This document shows, piece by piece, positions 55,345 through 64,000 of a stretch of 64,000 bases of DNA. A program made the position numbers and the translations under genes. Under the pieces are notes generated by a model. That model searched no databases, was not told the DNA's origin, and saw nothing but the letters and a program-made list of their open reading frames with translations. How positions within the stretch are numbered: the first letter of the stretch is position 1; every line of letters starts with the position of its first letter. The DNA lies in the NCBI GenBank assembly GCA_963932145.1, contig OZ010571.1:152221683-152285682 (forward strand). Reading direction: 5' to 3'. The stretch comes from Acanthosepion lycidas (taxonomy: Eukaryota > Mollusca > Cephalopoda > Sepiida > Sepiidae).

Positions 55345-55550
55345 AGTTGGAATGGCACGGCTACATTACAAGAGCCAACAACATTTCCACCACCCTTCTA
55401 GAAGGAACGAACTTTGACAAAAGACGAAGAGGCAAACTGAGCAAAAAAAAGAGGGGGGTACTGACAACGTTACTGAGTGAACAGGAAGATCATTCACAGA
55501 GACTCAGACCTCATCGCGCTAGTGAGACTTATGGAGGGGGGTCTGTTCAG
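55345..55550 (+). pseudogene. Non-LTR retrotransposon C-terminal remnant
   Basis: The plus frame gives LEWHGYITRANNISTTLLEG, then RRRGKLSKKKRG, and in the next phase DNVTE, TGRSFTETQT and RLMEG. This corresponds to the carboxy end of LINE proteins: L.WHGH..R..N.STTIL.G, KRRRGRP.K.W.DN and EWTG.....Q..A..R..WR. Stops and one frameshift break it. The RT itself is not present. Clade uncertain. Confidence 0.65.
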
Positions 55551-55607
55551 GTGTTCAGCTGGGCAGCGATTCTACAACCACACCCAGTTATTAGACTGAT
55601 GGTGATG

Positions 55608-55650
55608 AGAATGAGAAGGAAGAGGAGGAGGAGGAGGAGGAGGAGGATAA
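55608..55650. repeat. (AGG)n run
   Basis: About 43 bp of agg/gag repeats following the LINE remnant. The R-rich end of the 109-codon frame comes from it. Confidence 0.9.
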
Positions 55651-55679
55651 GGTCCCAATTGGTAAGCAAAAGTTAAACA

Positions 55680-56350
55680 CATTTTAACAGATATTATAAA
55701 TTTATATTAATTGAACTAATGTTTTAATATTAATACAATTTTTAATATTATTTCTATTTTTAATAGTTATATATATATTTAATATTATATATTATTTATA
55801 CATATATACGTCTTTAATATTAATCTATTTTTAATATTAATCTATTTAATATCAATCTTAATATTAATATTATCTATTAATATATATTATTATAAATATA
55901 TATTAATATCTTTTTAATATTAATATTATTATATTATTGATATACATTATGTATTATAATATATAATATATATAATATATTTGTAATATGTATTATATAT
56001 ATCTAATGTATATATATTATATATTGTTTTGTGCATATATATTGTATGTATACTTTTGTGTATATATATTGCTTTTAACAATATATATAATATATATATA
56101 TAATATATATATAAATTTATATATGTATTATAGTATATATTATATATATATTTATAATATATATTATAATATATATATGATATATATATAGTATTATGTA
56201 TAATATATATTAATATTAATATTATTATGATTATATATTAATATCTGTTTAATATTAATCTATTTAATATTAATCTATTTTTAATATTAGTTATTAGTTT
56301 TAATATTAGTTTTAATATTATTTTAATATTAGTTTTTCACTTAATATAAT
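55680..56350. repeat. Extremely AT-rich tract, taatattaat words
   Basis: About 670 bp almost free of G and C, made of irregular ttaatattaatatta and tatataatata words. The Y- and I-rich 67-codon frame at 55988-56191 comes from it. It looks like expanded AT low complexity, perhaps with many small hairpins. Confidence 0.9.
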
Positions 56351-57355
56351 TTTAATACATCTCAATATCTTTAGTTAGCTCTTTATTTCTTCTTGATTTC
56401 TTATAAAGAACGTTTTACTGCATGATTAGATATAACCGGATGGCAACTCTAGTACAAAGTTTTGTTGTGTGATTCAATATAACAGGATAGTAACCGGGGT
56501 TCAACGTTTTACTTCATATTAATGCCTGATGAAGAAATAATTAGGATTGAACATTGAAAAACGCAGGAAAACTAAGGAATATTCGAACCTGAAATAAACG
56601 AACTAAAATTGAATACTCAACCTACCTAGTAAACTCAGTTGCAATATGACAACGATTTAAGAGCTTCTGCAATTTCCAAAATTCCATAAGGATTTTGTGA
56701 TTTATTTTACAAAATCCTAACTCAGAAATTCAGGCTTGGGATTCGATCTGACCGCATTCTAAAAAGGTCCAAATGTCATTGAATGATATTCATATAAATA
56801 TCTTATGAAAGATATGAAATAGATCAATATCAGGACTGAGCAAACTTAAACTTGAAAGTAATGGACGCAGCTGAGACAAAAAGACGACATACAAAGGAAA
56901 AACAAAACAAGGTCTCTTCCCTATAAAACCATTGCGTTGATTCTGCCATTAACACATTTTTTGGGGGGGGGCATTTTTGCTCCGTTTTTTTCTAAATAAT
57001 CTTTTTTTTTCTTAAAGACTTACGTCTACGTTATTTTTTATGCTATATTTTAATCTTTTTTAAATATATTTTGAAAAGTTATTTTAGTTTAACAAATGTT
57101 TTCAACGCGAATATATTTCTGACAGGGCCAACTGCATATGTTTTGATCCGTTTTTAAACAGATTAATGCTACAGAATCCCATAAAGAGTTTTACCAGTTT
57201 TATTGACTCTTGTATATCCAATTCAAGGCCAAAGAACCATTCAAAGGTAGAGAATTGCTGAATAAGATTGCTGTAAGGACTTACAGGAGGACAGCTATTC
57301 ATACACATTACGAGGATATGTAGATAAATCTTGACTGTAGACTTACATTTTGTTT
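56351..57355. other. No recognised feature
   Basis: About 1 kb with no recognised gene. A 68-codon minus frame (57102-57308) has no motif. A G run (gggggggg) is at 56962. Confidence 0.4.
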
Positions 57356-57359
57356 GTTT

Positions 57360-57780
57360 TGTTTTCTTTTAAGGGATATCAACACCTCAATGGGTTATTT
57401 AATGCCGACAAGATTTTTATTGCTGGTAATGTTTTTTTCCAAAAAATTTATTGCCGGTATTTATTTTTCAAAAATTCTGGGAATCATTTTTACAAAGTAT
57501 TTCTGATATCAAAACCTATTTTTACACTTTCATGGTGTTTTGACCTCAGTTTGGTGGTTAACTCTTTACCCATAGCTCGGAACCTAACAGGTGCTACCAC
57601 CCCGGGTCAGGGTGGGCCTAGGAACACCAGCAATTAAGAGGTGGTTCCACGCTCCTCAGAACCTATTGATCAGAGGCCTTGCGTTTGGACGTAGTTTATC
57701 GTCTTACCCAGGACGCGAAAGTAGTTGTAGTTTATCGTCATACCCAGGACTTAGAAAGATTAAGATTGTGATCGGAGATC
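57360..57780 (-). repeat. LINE 3' untranslated tail, reverse, attached to coding sequence
   Basis: The minus strand, from 57780 downward, has cctgggtatgacgataaact, a second cctgggtaagacgataaact, caaggcctctgatcaatagg, ggaaccacctcttaattgct, ccgagctatgggtaaagagt, the accggcaataaat words and the terminal block ggcattaaataacccattga. It directly follows the protein end at 57779, so this copy identifies the origin of all the tail copies in the window. Confidence 0.85.
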
Positions 57781-58036
57781 ATTCTCTCGGGAATCCGTTC
57801 CATAATGCAGCAGTTCTGTGAAAAAAAAACTGTTTGAGTGGTACTTCCTCCTCACCAATGGAATATAAAGGGAATGAGGATAAGTCGACTCTTCTCGTGA
57901 ACTTGCGGGTCCTAGCTGTGAAGGTCTGAACTAGTGGAACCAAGGAACACAGTTCATCCCAATACCCGCCGTAAAAATAGCGACAGTGGCGAGGGGCTCT
58001 CCATGTTTCGTCTGTGGTAGAGTATCTGGAAAACAA
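57740..58036 (-). pseudogene. LINE protein C-terminal end that carries the 3' tail family
   Basis: The minus-strand frame (57779-58036) reads FSRYSTTDETWRAPRHCRYF, then YWDELCSLVPLVQTFTARTR, LYSIGEEEVPLKQFFFHRTA and ALWNGFPRE. In the next phase it continues ISDHNLNLSKSWV. This matches the carboxy end of a common non-LTR retrotransposon protein, LVPP.QTFTARTR...SFF.RTAALWNSLPRECFPDHYNLNLFKSRVNR. A one-base shift lies just after FPRE. The RT domain is absent through 5' truncation. The exact clade (jockey/CR1 group) is not settled by this region. Confidence 0.8.
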
Positions 58037-58250
58037 TTAATCACTCACAAGAAGGACGCGAGCGCATTTAAATTCTATCGGCGCTAGAAAGCGATGAAAT
58101 GACAATAAATATATAGGTTGAACATGTGAACGCTTCCCCAGAATAAAAGAGTGGCTCTGGAAGCGAACATTATTACAATAACTGGCATATACATATAAAG
58201 GGGTTCAGTGTACTGGTCTTGTTTAAACTAGCGATCACCACAGATGATGC
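58037..58250. other. No recognised feature
   Basis: About 210 bp without recognised gene or repeat. Confidence 0.4.
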
Positions 58251-58251
58251 A

Positions 58252-58348
58252 CAGTCTCCCAGCAACTGTAACTAAGGTCCGCCCAGCAGAGTTATCTCTG
58301 TGGGTATTGAACAACCACAAATGTTCCTGAGCAGGCGTCTGCAATAGC
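58252..58348 (+). repeat. SINE family C body, partial
   Basis: Contains cagcaactgtaactaaggtc, gtgggtattgaacaaccaca and atgttcctgagcaggcgtct, matching the body of 34384-34672. Confidence 0.65.
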
Positions 58349-58559
58349 AAACGAAGGTATTTGGAAACGAATATTCGGCCATTATGGATATATGTGTATA
58401 TATATGACACTTATTGCAAGAGAGGCCCAACCCTGCCAATCCTGCGCCAGAGAGGATCACGAGAAAGTCACATCCCTGTTGCCCATATTTGACAATCATT
58501 CAAGCAATTTCAATACTGGAAACCGAGTCACAGCCATCATATGTACATATGTGTGTGAG

Positions 58560-58805
58560 CAAGCTTTTCTCGCAAGGACAATTACGACTGAATAGTGGGT
58601 TCGATCCTCACTAGGTGCCCACTACTTTCGGCCTTGTGCCACATCTAAGTTACGCTTAGAAAATTATTGGGCACCTCGAGGCGATGTAATGGTTAGCAAA
58701 CTTTTCTCGCGAGAACTATTACGACTGAGTAGTGAGTTCGTTCCTCACTGTGTGCCGCATAAGTTCGGCCTTGTGCCATATCTAAGCTACGTTTGAAAAA
58801 TCACT
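58560..58805 (+). repeat. tRNA-derived SINE (family B), dimer
   Basis: Two units: tgggttcgatcctcactagg with ttcggccttgtgccacatct, and, after gcgatgtaatggttagcaaa (A-box-like), gagttcgttcctcactgtgt with ttcggccttgtgccatatct. Same layout as 16435-16685. Confidence 0.75.
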
Positions 58806-58977
58806 ATACGTACGTGTGTGTGTGTCAATTCATATGGATAGATAGATATATGCAGGTTGCGGAGGGTAAATTGTTGCCATTTTATATTTTTATTTTCGCG
58901 AATGCGTGTGGTTTCCGTTTGATTTTGCCGACTGCACAGTATAGTAGGATCAGTTAAGCACCGTCTATGAAAAAAAG

Positions 58978-59604
58978 GAGCACCATGACGCAATTCACTC
59001 CGCCAGAAATTTGGAAACCGCATGCTGTACTGCTTGGAATTCGTACGGAAAGCTCCAATATCAAGATGTCAATCTGAGGACAGTGCAGAGGATTCGGAAA
59101 GAGTTGGATGAGTCTAATGGTGATTACAAAAGTACGGCAGCAAGAAAAACTCACTCTGATCGTTCTGATAAGAAAAGAACTCACGAATTTGTTGGTGAGG
59201 GCCTCAGACTCAACACGGAAGATTACATCAAGTGCCTGAGGAGTTAGTGCTGCTCTGGGTCAAGAGGGTGGCTGCTGAAAGACCTATGTCTGGCAACAGG
59301 ACTCTTCACCATACCACACAAACAGGGGAACGCAGATTTCTGCGACAACATCACCCATTCCATCTGGTCACTTAACTCCCCAGACTGCAACCACCTTGAT
59401 TATTATGTGTGCGGGGCAGTTGAGCGAGAAACCAATAAAACTCTTTTTAACAATAAAGATGAACTGGAGGCAAGGATTATGAAAGCATTTAAACAAAAAG
59501 ACCTTCCAGAAGAGTAGCAGGAGATTCCGAAGTAAATATATCTGTTAAAATGAGATGATGTCAATTTCTTTTTTGCGTAATTTGGACGACAATTTATACA
59601 TCGC

Positions 59605-59616
<12 letters not shown>
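58978..59616 (+). mobile_element. Mariner-like transposon with internal deletion
   Basis: Holds the start and end of an IS630/mariner-type transposase joined together. The right end, ttacgcaaaa-type inverted terminus (read as gcgtaatttggacgacaatt, then catcgcaccc), abuts a TA microsatellite. A left terminus was not found, so the left end is provisional. Confidence 0.65.
58984..59530 (+). pseudogene. Mariner-like transposase, deleted in the middle and broken
   Basis: N-terminal part (mixed frames): MTQFTPPEIWKPHA and then DVNLRTVQRIRKELDESNGD, STAARKTHSDRSDKKRTHEF, VGE. This is the HTH region. It runs directly into GLRLNTEDYIKCLRS, which normally lies after the first catalytic strand, so about 120 residues including the first Asp are missing. 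In later frames come QQD(S)-like, FCDNITHSIWSLNSPDCNHL, DYYVCGAVERETNKTLFNNK and DELEARIMKAF, the carboxy part with the SPD.N.LDYY.W box. Stops occur after CLRS and elsewhere. Not functional. Confidence 0.8.

Positions 59617-59669
<53 letters not shown>
59609..59669. repeat. (TA)n microsatellite
   Basis: About 60 bp of TA at the right end of the mariner-like element. Confidence 0.95.
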
Positions 59670-59673
<4 letters not shown>

Positions 59674-59864
59674 GTGTATGTGTATGTTTGTGTTTGTGTG
59701 TGTCATTAAAAACTACTGACAAGAGACTGCGATTAAGCTTTATATTTAATTTTCCGTATATTCATATAAGTTTTCTTTTCTAGGCACAAAGTGTGTAAAA
59801 AGCTTTCCGAATGTGCGTGTGTGTGTCTGTATTGTAAATACAGACACACGCGCGCACGCACATA
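59670..59864. other. Spacer with GT/CA inverted pair
   Basis: gtgtgtgtctgtattgtaaatacagacacacg (59818-59850 region, arms gtgtctgta and tacagacac) forms a hairpin. No gene. Confidence 0.6.
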
Positions 59865-60068
59865 AAGTTTTAAGGTATGCTGTATTTATGAGATAAAATG
59901 CTCAATATTAGAGATAGAGCGTATGTAAGTATGAAAGTGAACATTAAAGTCAACACTCAGATGCGATAAACTGTTTCATGCTAAACGCAATCTGACATGG
60001 CCTGATGATTGCGTTTAGCATTACACAAACAGTCTGTCGCCTGTGAGTGCTGACTTCAATGTTCACAC
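59865..60068. mobile_element. Foldback MITE family copy
   Basis: Contains gttttaaggtatgctgtatt, gctcaatattagagatagag, caacactcagatgcgataaa, tgtttcatgctaaacgcaat, then the mirror gcgtttagcattacac and gtctgtcgcctgtgagtgct. Same family as 46252-46470, with more mismatches between arms. Confidence 0.8.
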
Positions 60069-60077
60069 ACATGTATA

Positions 60078-60175
60078 TTAGGTTGATGCAAAAATAATGA
60101 CGTAATAATGTCGTTTTTTGACGTTAAAAAATACGTCAAAAAACGACATTATTACGTCATTATTTTTGCATCAAC

Positions 60176-60179
<4 letters not shown>
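60078..60179. mobile_element. Palindromic mariner MITE, 102 bp
   Basis: Ends ttaggttgatgcaaaaataa on both strands and an interior palindrome (gacgtaataatgtcgttttt with mirror). Longer than the 36177-36255 copy but with the same termini. TA on the left and a TA microsatellite on the right. Confidence 0.85.

Positions 60180-60180
<1 letters not shown>

Positions 60181-60220
<40 letters not shown>
60181..60220. repeat. (TA)n microsatellite
   Basis: About 40 bp of TA directly after the MITE. The 68-codon frame across it is not a gene. Confidence 0.95.
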
Positions 60221-60224
<4 letters not shown>

Positions 60225-61745
60225 AAATATGGGGATACGGAAAAATATAAAGTTTTATAACAACAGCAAATCTACAATGTTACAAAAGATTTCAGTAAAA
60301 AAATACACTTCAGACGCTAAATAATGTTAAGTTATTCTTCAAACAAGAAAAACTCAGTTGAACCCTTCCAACAGCAGCAACTACTAAAATGAATAGCATA
60401 GATAACAGTTAGTTGACTTGAGAAGTTATATTCTCTGAACAATTGTTTTCATAAAAAGATTGTATAAATTTCAACCAGTAGTAACATTAGCTGTTCATTC
60501 AATAACTGTCGGATGTTCTTTGAATAGAAACTACTAATTTCAATATTATGAATTGCATTAAACGCTTAAAATGTCGTAATATTTTTGCTTTGAACACTTG
60601 ATGTCAAATTTCATTTCAACGAAAATTTAATGTTTTTTTAACTGTACGATAACTTTTTTTTTACGAAGGAGTTTAACTTTCAGTTAATATCCAAGATATC
60701 CTATTAACAAAGCCTTTTTTATATTATATTATATTATGCGACAATATTCTGTAGTCCTTATACTATGAATCAAAGCATTTCTTAACTGTTCCCGTCTGAG
60801 GTTTTTGTTGGACTTTCTAAAAGCTCTTTTGGCAAGCAACCAATTTGTCTAATACTCCATTTTTTTTTCTCTCTCTCAGGCAGTTTGTATTTCTTTCTTC
60901 TATTTTCTTTCGCCCACTTCTTTATTCTTTTATGGCCGCCCTGCTGTGCGTTAATCATTAATCATTAATAAGCTAGTTTAGCTGAATGTGTCAGTATGTA
61001 ACGGATTTCTACGCGGATAATAAAATCGACGTTCCGGCTTCAAATTCCAGTCTTGTCTCCAACGTTCACTTTGGGAAAGACATGAAACCGTTTCCTCTTT
61101 CCTTTTGGTTAAATCGAAGGGTAGATTATAATCTCTAACTTTGTGTGATAATCAGTCTAAGGGAATGAAAGCTCTGAAATCCAAACCGTAAAGATGGCAA
61201 ACCATTCCACTATCTTTTCCAATAAGCCATTGTAATTCGAAGATAATAAATAAACGGAATAAGTTGGAAACCCTGCACACCAACGTCCTGATGTTTTTAA
61301 AAAGTATTTTGGCCTTTTGTCAAAACGAAGCTTAATAGCAAAAACGGTACTTAAATTTGGTATAATACTTTTAAAAAAAAACTTGACTCACAAACTATTA
61401 GTAATGAGTTTTATCCTCAGCATGGGCCTTGCACTTGTGGTAGTGTAAATAGTTGTTTTCCTGTTTTATTTATCGATTTCCCGCTTCTCATATCTTTATC
61501 AATCGTTATGCTTCTTTTTTTTCAGCTCGCATTTATTTTATTTTATTCCTATCATTTGGTTATGTTACTATTCCTGATCGACTCTATCTCATCTGCTGAT
61601 CTCTTTGAGATAAATTTCCAACTTATCTCTCGATTATAGTTGTGCCTTCTCTTCGCCTGTCAAGATTAGCATTCAATAATGCGAAAAATAAGGACCATCA
61701 CTTTCGAAAAAAAAAAACTCCCAAATGGGTAAATAATCTACTAAC
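60221..61745. other. No recognised feature
   Basis: About 1.5 kb of AT-rich sequence. At 60380-60470 the words gcaactactaaaatgaatag and aagattgtataaatttcaac faintly resemble the segment duplicated at 42/50 kb, but not enough to call. Confidence 0.4.
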
Positions 61746-61768
61746 TTGGACATTTCTTTTCCTTTCAG

Positions 61769-61911
61769 TTGAAGGCTGGTGTCCAAGATTCAGTTAAAGG
61801 AGAAGCCTTCTCTAAATCTTGGACAGGCATTGAAACTGCCCGTCCAATTGCAAGATCCAGTAATGAGGTGTATCTACCAAAAGCAATTCCAAAAAGGCTA
61901 AAAATAGTCAG
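61769..61911 (+). CDS. Candidate internal exon of an unknown gene
   Basis: A strong acceptor-like site (catttcttttcctttcag) ends at 61769. The open frame that follows, beginning LKAGVQDSVKGEAFSKSWTG and then IETARPIARSSNEVYLPKAI and PKRLKIVS, has a balanced residue composition unlike the low-complexity frames elsewhere. Possible donors are tca|gtaaaatg (about 61911) and gag|gtgtat (about 61868). If it reads on, it enters a CT microsatellite, which is unlikely to be coding. No domain is recognised. The coding region could also be a fragment of a transposon. Start and end are estimates. Confidence 0.3.
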
Positions 61912-61959
61912 TAAAATGTTGGATAATTGCGCCCCCTCCGCCTCGTCCCTCCTTCTCTC

Positions 61960-61999
61960 CCTCCCTCCCTCTCCTATTCCGTCTGTCTGTCTGTCTGTC

Positions 62000-62078
<79 letters not shown>
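61960..62078. repeat. (CT)n microsatellite with ctgt/ccct start
   Basis: About 120 bp of CT-rich repeats (ccctccct, gtctgtctg, then pure ct). Confidence 0.95.
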
Positions 62079-63000
62079 GCTACTCTCCTTTATCGCTGTT
62101 GTCCCTTTTTAACACCAACTGACATTCGACTGAGCTTAATCTTGCCGTGTCAAACGACCATCACAGCGCTGAGGACCAATTAACTAGCTGGCTTTCTCTA
62201 ACGTTTAAAATGTTGTCATGGTTACGTAAGATGTTACTTAGGCGTGTTTTAAACGTGACAAAAGCAACTCAAAGTGCGTTTGTAATCTAGAATAAAAACA
62301 AAAAGCACAATGAAAAATGAAGCAAGAAAGTCGTGGGGGAGGTGGACTTTTTTTAAGTTACTTTATAGGAGACATTTCGCCGACAGCTGTTGGCTCGACC
62401 TATCTCATAATGTACAAGCAATACTCAAATCTTAATCTAGTCTGGCCTTTTTGGCGTCTTTCCTTTTTTTTTTTTTCTATCCTCTTTTTTCATACCTATT
62501 TCTCTATCTGTTTTCTTTGGTTAGTTGTTTTTTTCTGACAAATTCCATCATTTTTAAACGAAAGCGCAATCCAAATCGTAAAGATATTTTGAAGGATTAG
62601 CGATTGGATGAAGAGAACAGATTTTCCATGTGTGGTCCCATCCTTCCAAGAGGCAAAATCTTCAGATCTGCCGTCGAAATACACACACACGCACACACAC
62701 AAAATCATCAAAATATGGTTATCACTAAGCAACAATTTCTTGGTTTTACCAAATATGTATGGATGGCCTTAACTGCTGTAAGTACAAACATTTGCCTAAA
62801 CATTTAAAGTAAATCTTTTTTTTTAAGAAATGCAAATTAGCTTAGTGTCTCAGATTTAAATAACACAGTTTTCCCTTTTCGTTAAATGCAGTATCATATA
62901 GCGTAAACAGCAAGCAAACTCAGGCACAAATAAATTATCTAAGGCTCAACACATTATTCAGACTATTGTCCTAATTTTTGTTGCCATATTTAATACAACG
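62079..63000. other. No recognised feature
   Basis: About 920 bp. A short CA run is at 62681-62701. Opposed frames of 67-79 codons around 62496-62807 have no motif. Confidence 0.4.
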
Positions 63001-63045
63001 TTTCGGCCGTTCTACTCCGGCCTTCTTCAGGTGGTTGAAATGTCG
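63001..63045 (-). ncRNA. Hammerhead-like motif, incomplete
   Basis: Minus strand: ctgaaga (63024-63030) followed by aggccg, loop gagtaga, acggcc, then gaaacgttg. The core strands and a good stem II (ggccg/cggcc) are present, but a stem III and cleavage triplet are not visible. A caac/gttg flank pair may be stem I. Confidence 0.45.
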
Positions 63046-63154
63046 AACTGAACCCTTTATTTCAGTCTGACTGTTCTAGTTCCACGTGCCATATTTAATG
63101 GATGTCAGTTATCAGTTATCTCCTGTTAATTTCCATCTGAAAGTTCTCCACTGC

Positions 63155-63248
63155 CTTAACCTTACCATAACCGGGTATTGAACTCACACTCTTTGGGTCC
63201 TGTCACTGGATCTAACTAACGCCTTTATCCACTGTGTCATGTGTCCTT
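63155..63248 (-). repeat. tRNA-derived SINE-like sequence, reverse
   Basis: Minus strand: acacagtggataaaggcgtt (A-box region) and gtgagttcaatacccggtta (B box). tRNA-like spacing is kept but the fold is degraded. Confidence 0.55.
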
Positions 63249-63374
63249 GAGGTCAGATTTTCTGGGTATTATAAACCTAATGTCTCAGCAACCATTTTTA
63301 CCAGTGCTCATATGGCAATTTTTGCTGTTATCATTACATGTTTTTACCAGAAAATTGCAACTTTTGTTGTTATT

Positions 63375-63660
63375 ATTGCTTTTCTCCTGCACTCCTTATT
63401 ACTGGTTCCCATATTGTATTCATTTCTATGCTATACTAACTGTTCTTTTTGTCTCTTTTGCCTTCGATATGTCTTGTGGATGTAAAATTCTCCAAGTTTT
63501 CTTTCCTCATTAGGTTCTCCAGAAATTTTAACTGTTTCTGATTTTAAGTGGAAGTGTCCTTTTTTTGTTCCTATTTTCTTTAAAACTTCCTCATTGCTCA
63601 CATGTCTTGTCTATGGTGTTATCAGAATTCTTCTTTAGAGCCACATCTCCGCAGTCTGAA
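63375..63660 (-). pseudogene. RTE-type LINE ORF2 C-terminal fragment
   Basis: The nucleotide sequence (ttgccttcgatatgtcttgt, ttctccaagttttctttcct, gattttaagtggaagtgtcc, cattgctcacatgtcttgtc) matches the complement of the RTE C-terminal region at 18990-19300 and 29990-30170. On the minus strand this is the stretch from EA.EMW..RR through KRTL to the end of the protein. It is full of stops. The overlapping plus-strand frames of 83 and 90 codons are shadows. Confidence 0.7.
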
Positions 63661-63860
63661 TAATCTAAATAATGCAAGTAATCATAATACCTCATCTCAG
63701 AGATATAGACAGATATATAGAGAGACATAGACATAAAGGCCGGAGCGTACAACGGCCGAATCGTTGAGAATATGGCAATGAAGATTAGGATAGCCGTTCG
63801 AATAATGTAAATAACGCAAGTAATCATAATACTTCAAGTCGGAAATATGGACAGGTATTG
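63656..63860 (+). repeat. Two direct repeats about 145 bp apart
   Basis: aataatctaaataatgcaag with taatcataatacctcatctc (63658) recurs as aataatgtaaataacgcaag with taatcataatacttcaagtc (63802), each followed by agatatagacag- or aaatatggacag-like sequence. The two small minus-strand frames cover them. Confidence 0.7.
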
Positions 63861-64000
63861 CTATTAATTTAAAAAAAAAAAGCACACGATTACTCAAAAT
63901 GAAAATTTTTACAAAATGTTACTCATCACATTGCTAACATGCTGTGGTGATTTGGGGTACCAGTTTATTAAAATGGGCCCATAAACTTCATTTTTCTTGA

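Overview
This window looks like intergenic DNA from a large, repeat-rich animal genome. The transposon and SINE mix (tRNA-derived SINEs, RTE-type and other non-LTR retrotransposons, Tc1/mariner transposases, a Penelope-like element, many TA-flanked foldback MITEs and long TA microsatellites) suggests a mollusc, most likely a cephalopod such as an octopus. That assignment is inference from remembered element families; no search was run. I find no complete host gene, rRNA gene, functional tRNA gene or CRISPR array. Almost every long open frame is a by-product of a tandem repeat or a decayed transposon.

Layout. Bases 1-14548 are one satellite array of a 39-bp monomer carrying a HindIII site. A 6,664-bp block (about 971-7634) is repeated in tandem at 7635-14298 almost without change, and an older, diverged repetition links 1-2135 with 3663-5915. 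From 14.7 to 31.3 kb there is a mosaic: a mariner remnant, SINEs (two with a 5S rRNA-derived part), RTE reverse-transcriptase fragments, 3' tails of a second LINE family, a Tc1 element whose 3' half is duplicated, and a GC-rich 10-bp minisatellite near 27.7-28.2 kb. Bases 31.6-34.1 kb are a 15-bp minisatellite, open in several frames on both strands. From 34.4 to 38.4 kb come SINEs, a Penelope-like GIY-YIG endonuclease end, a cluster of hammerhead-ribozyme-like motifs and palindromic MITEs. Bases 39.2-40.0 kb are a 22-bp minisatellite that produces an apparent 304-residue protein.

The second half holds a duplicated segment of about 1.07 kb (42.1 and 50.0 kb), a purine-only tract (45.1 kb), a cluster of foldback MITEs at 45.7-47.1 kb, mariner remnants (47.7, 51.1 and 59.0 kb), further LINE and SINE copies, an AT-rich tract at 55.7-56.35 kb, and one plausible but unproven host exon at 61.77 kb. 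A CCAAT/TATA arrangement ahead of a 61-codon frame at 54.0-54.35 kb is the best promoter candidate.

The parts do not form a pathway. What links them is the mechanism of repeat growth: unequal exchange in satellites, inverted duplication of transposon ends, and TA-targeting DNA transposons landing in TA microsatellites. The strongest leads are the near-identical satellite superblock, the hammerhead-like cluster beside the Penelope-like element, and the foldback of two inverted mariner ends at 51.1-51.9 kb.
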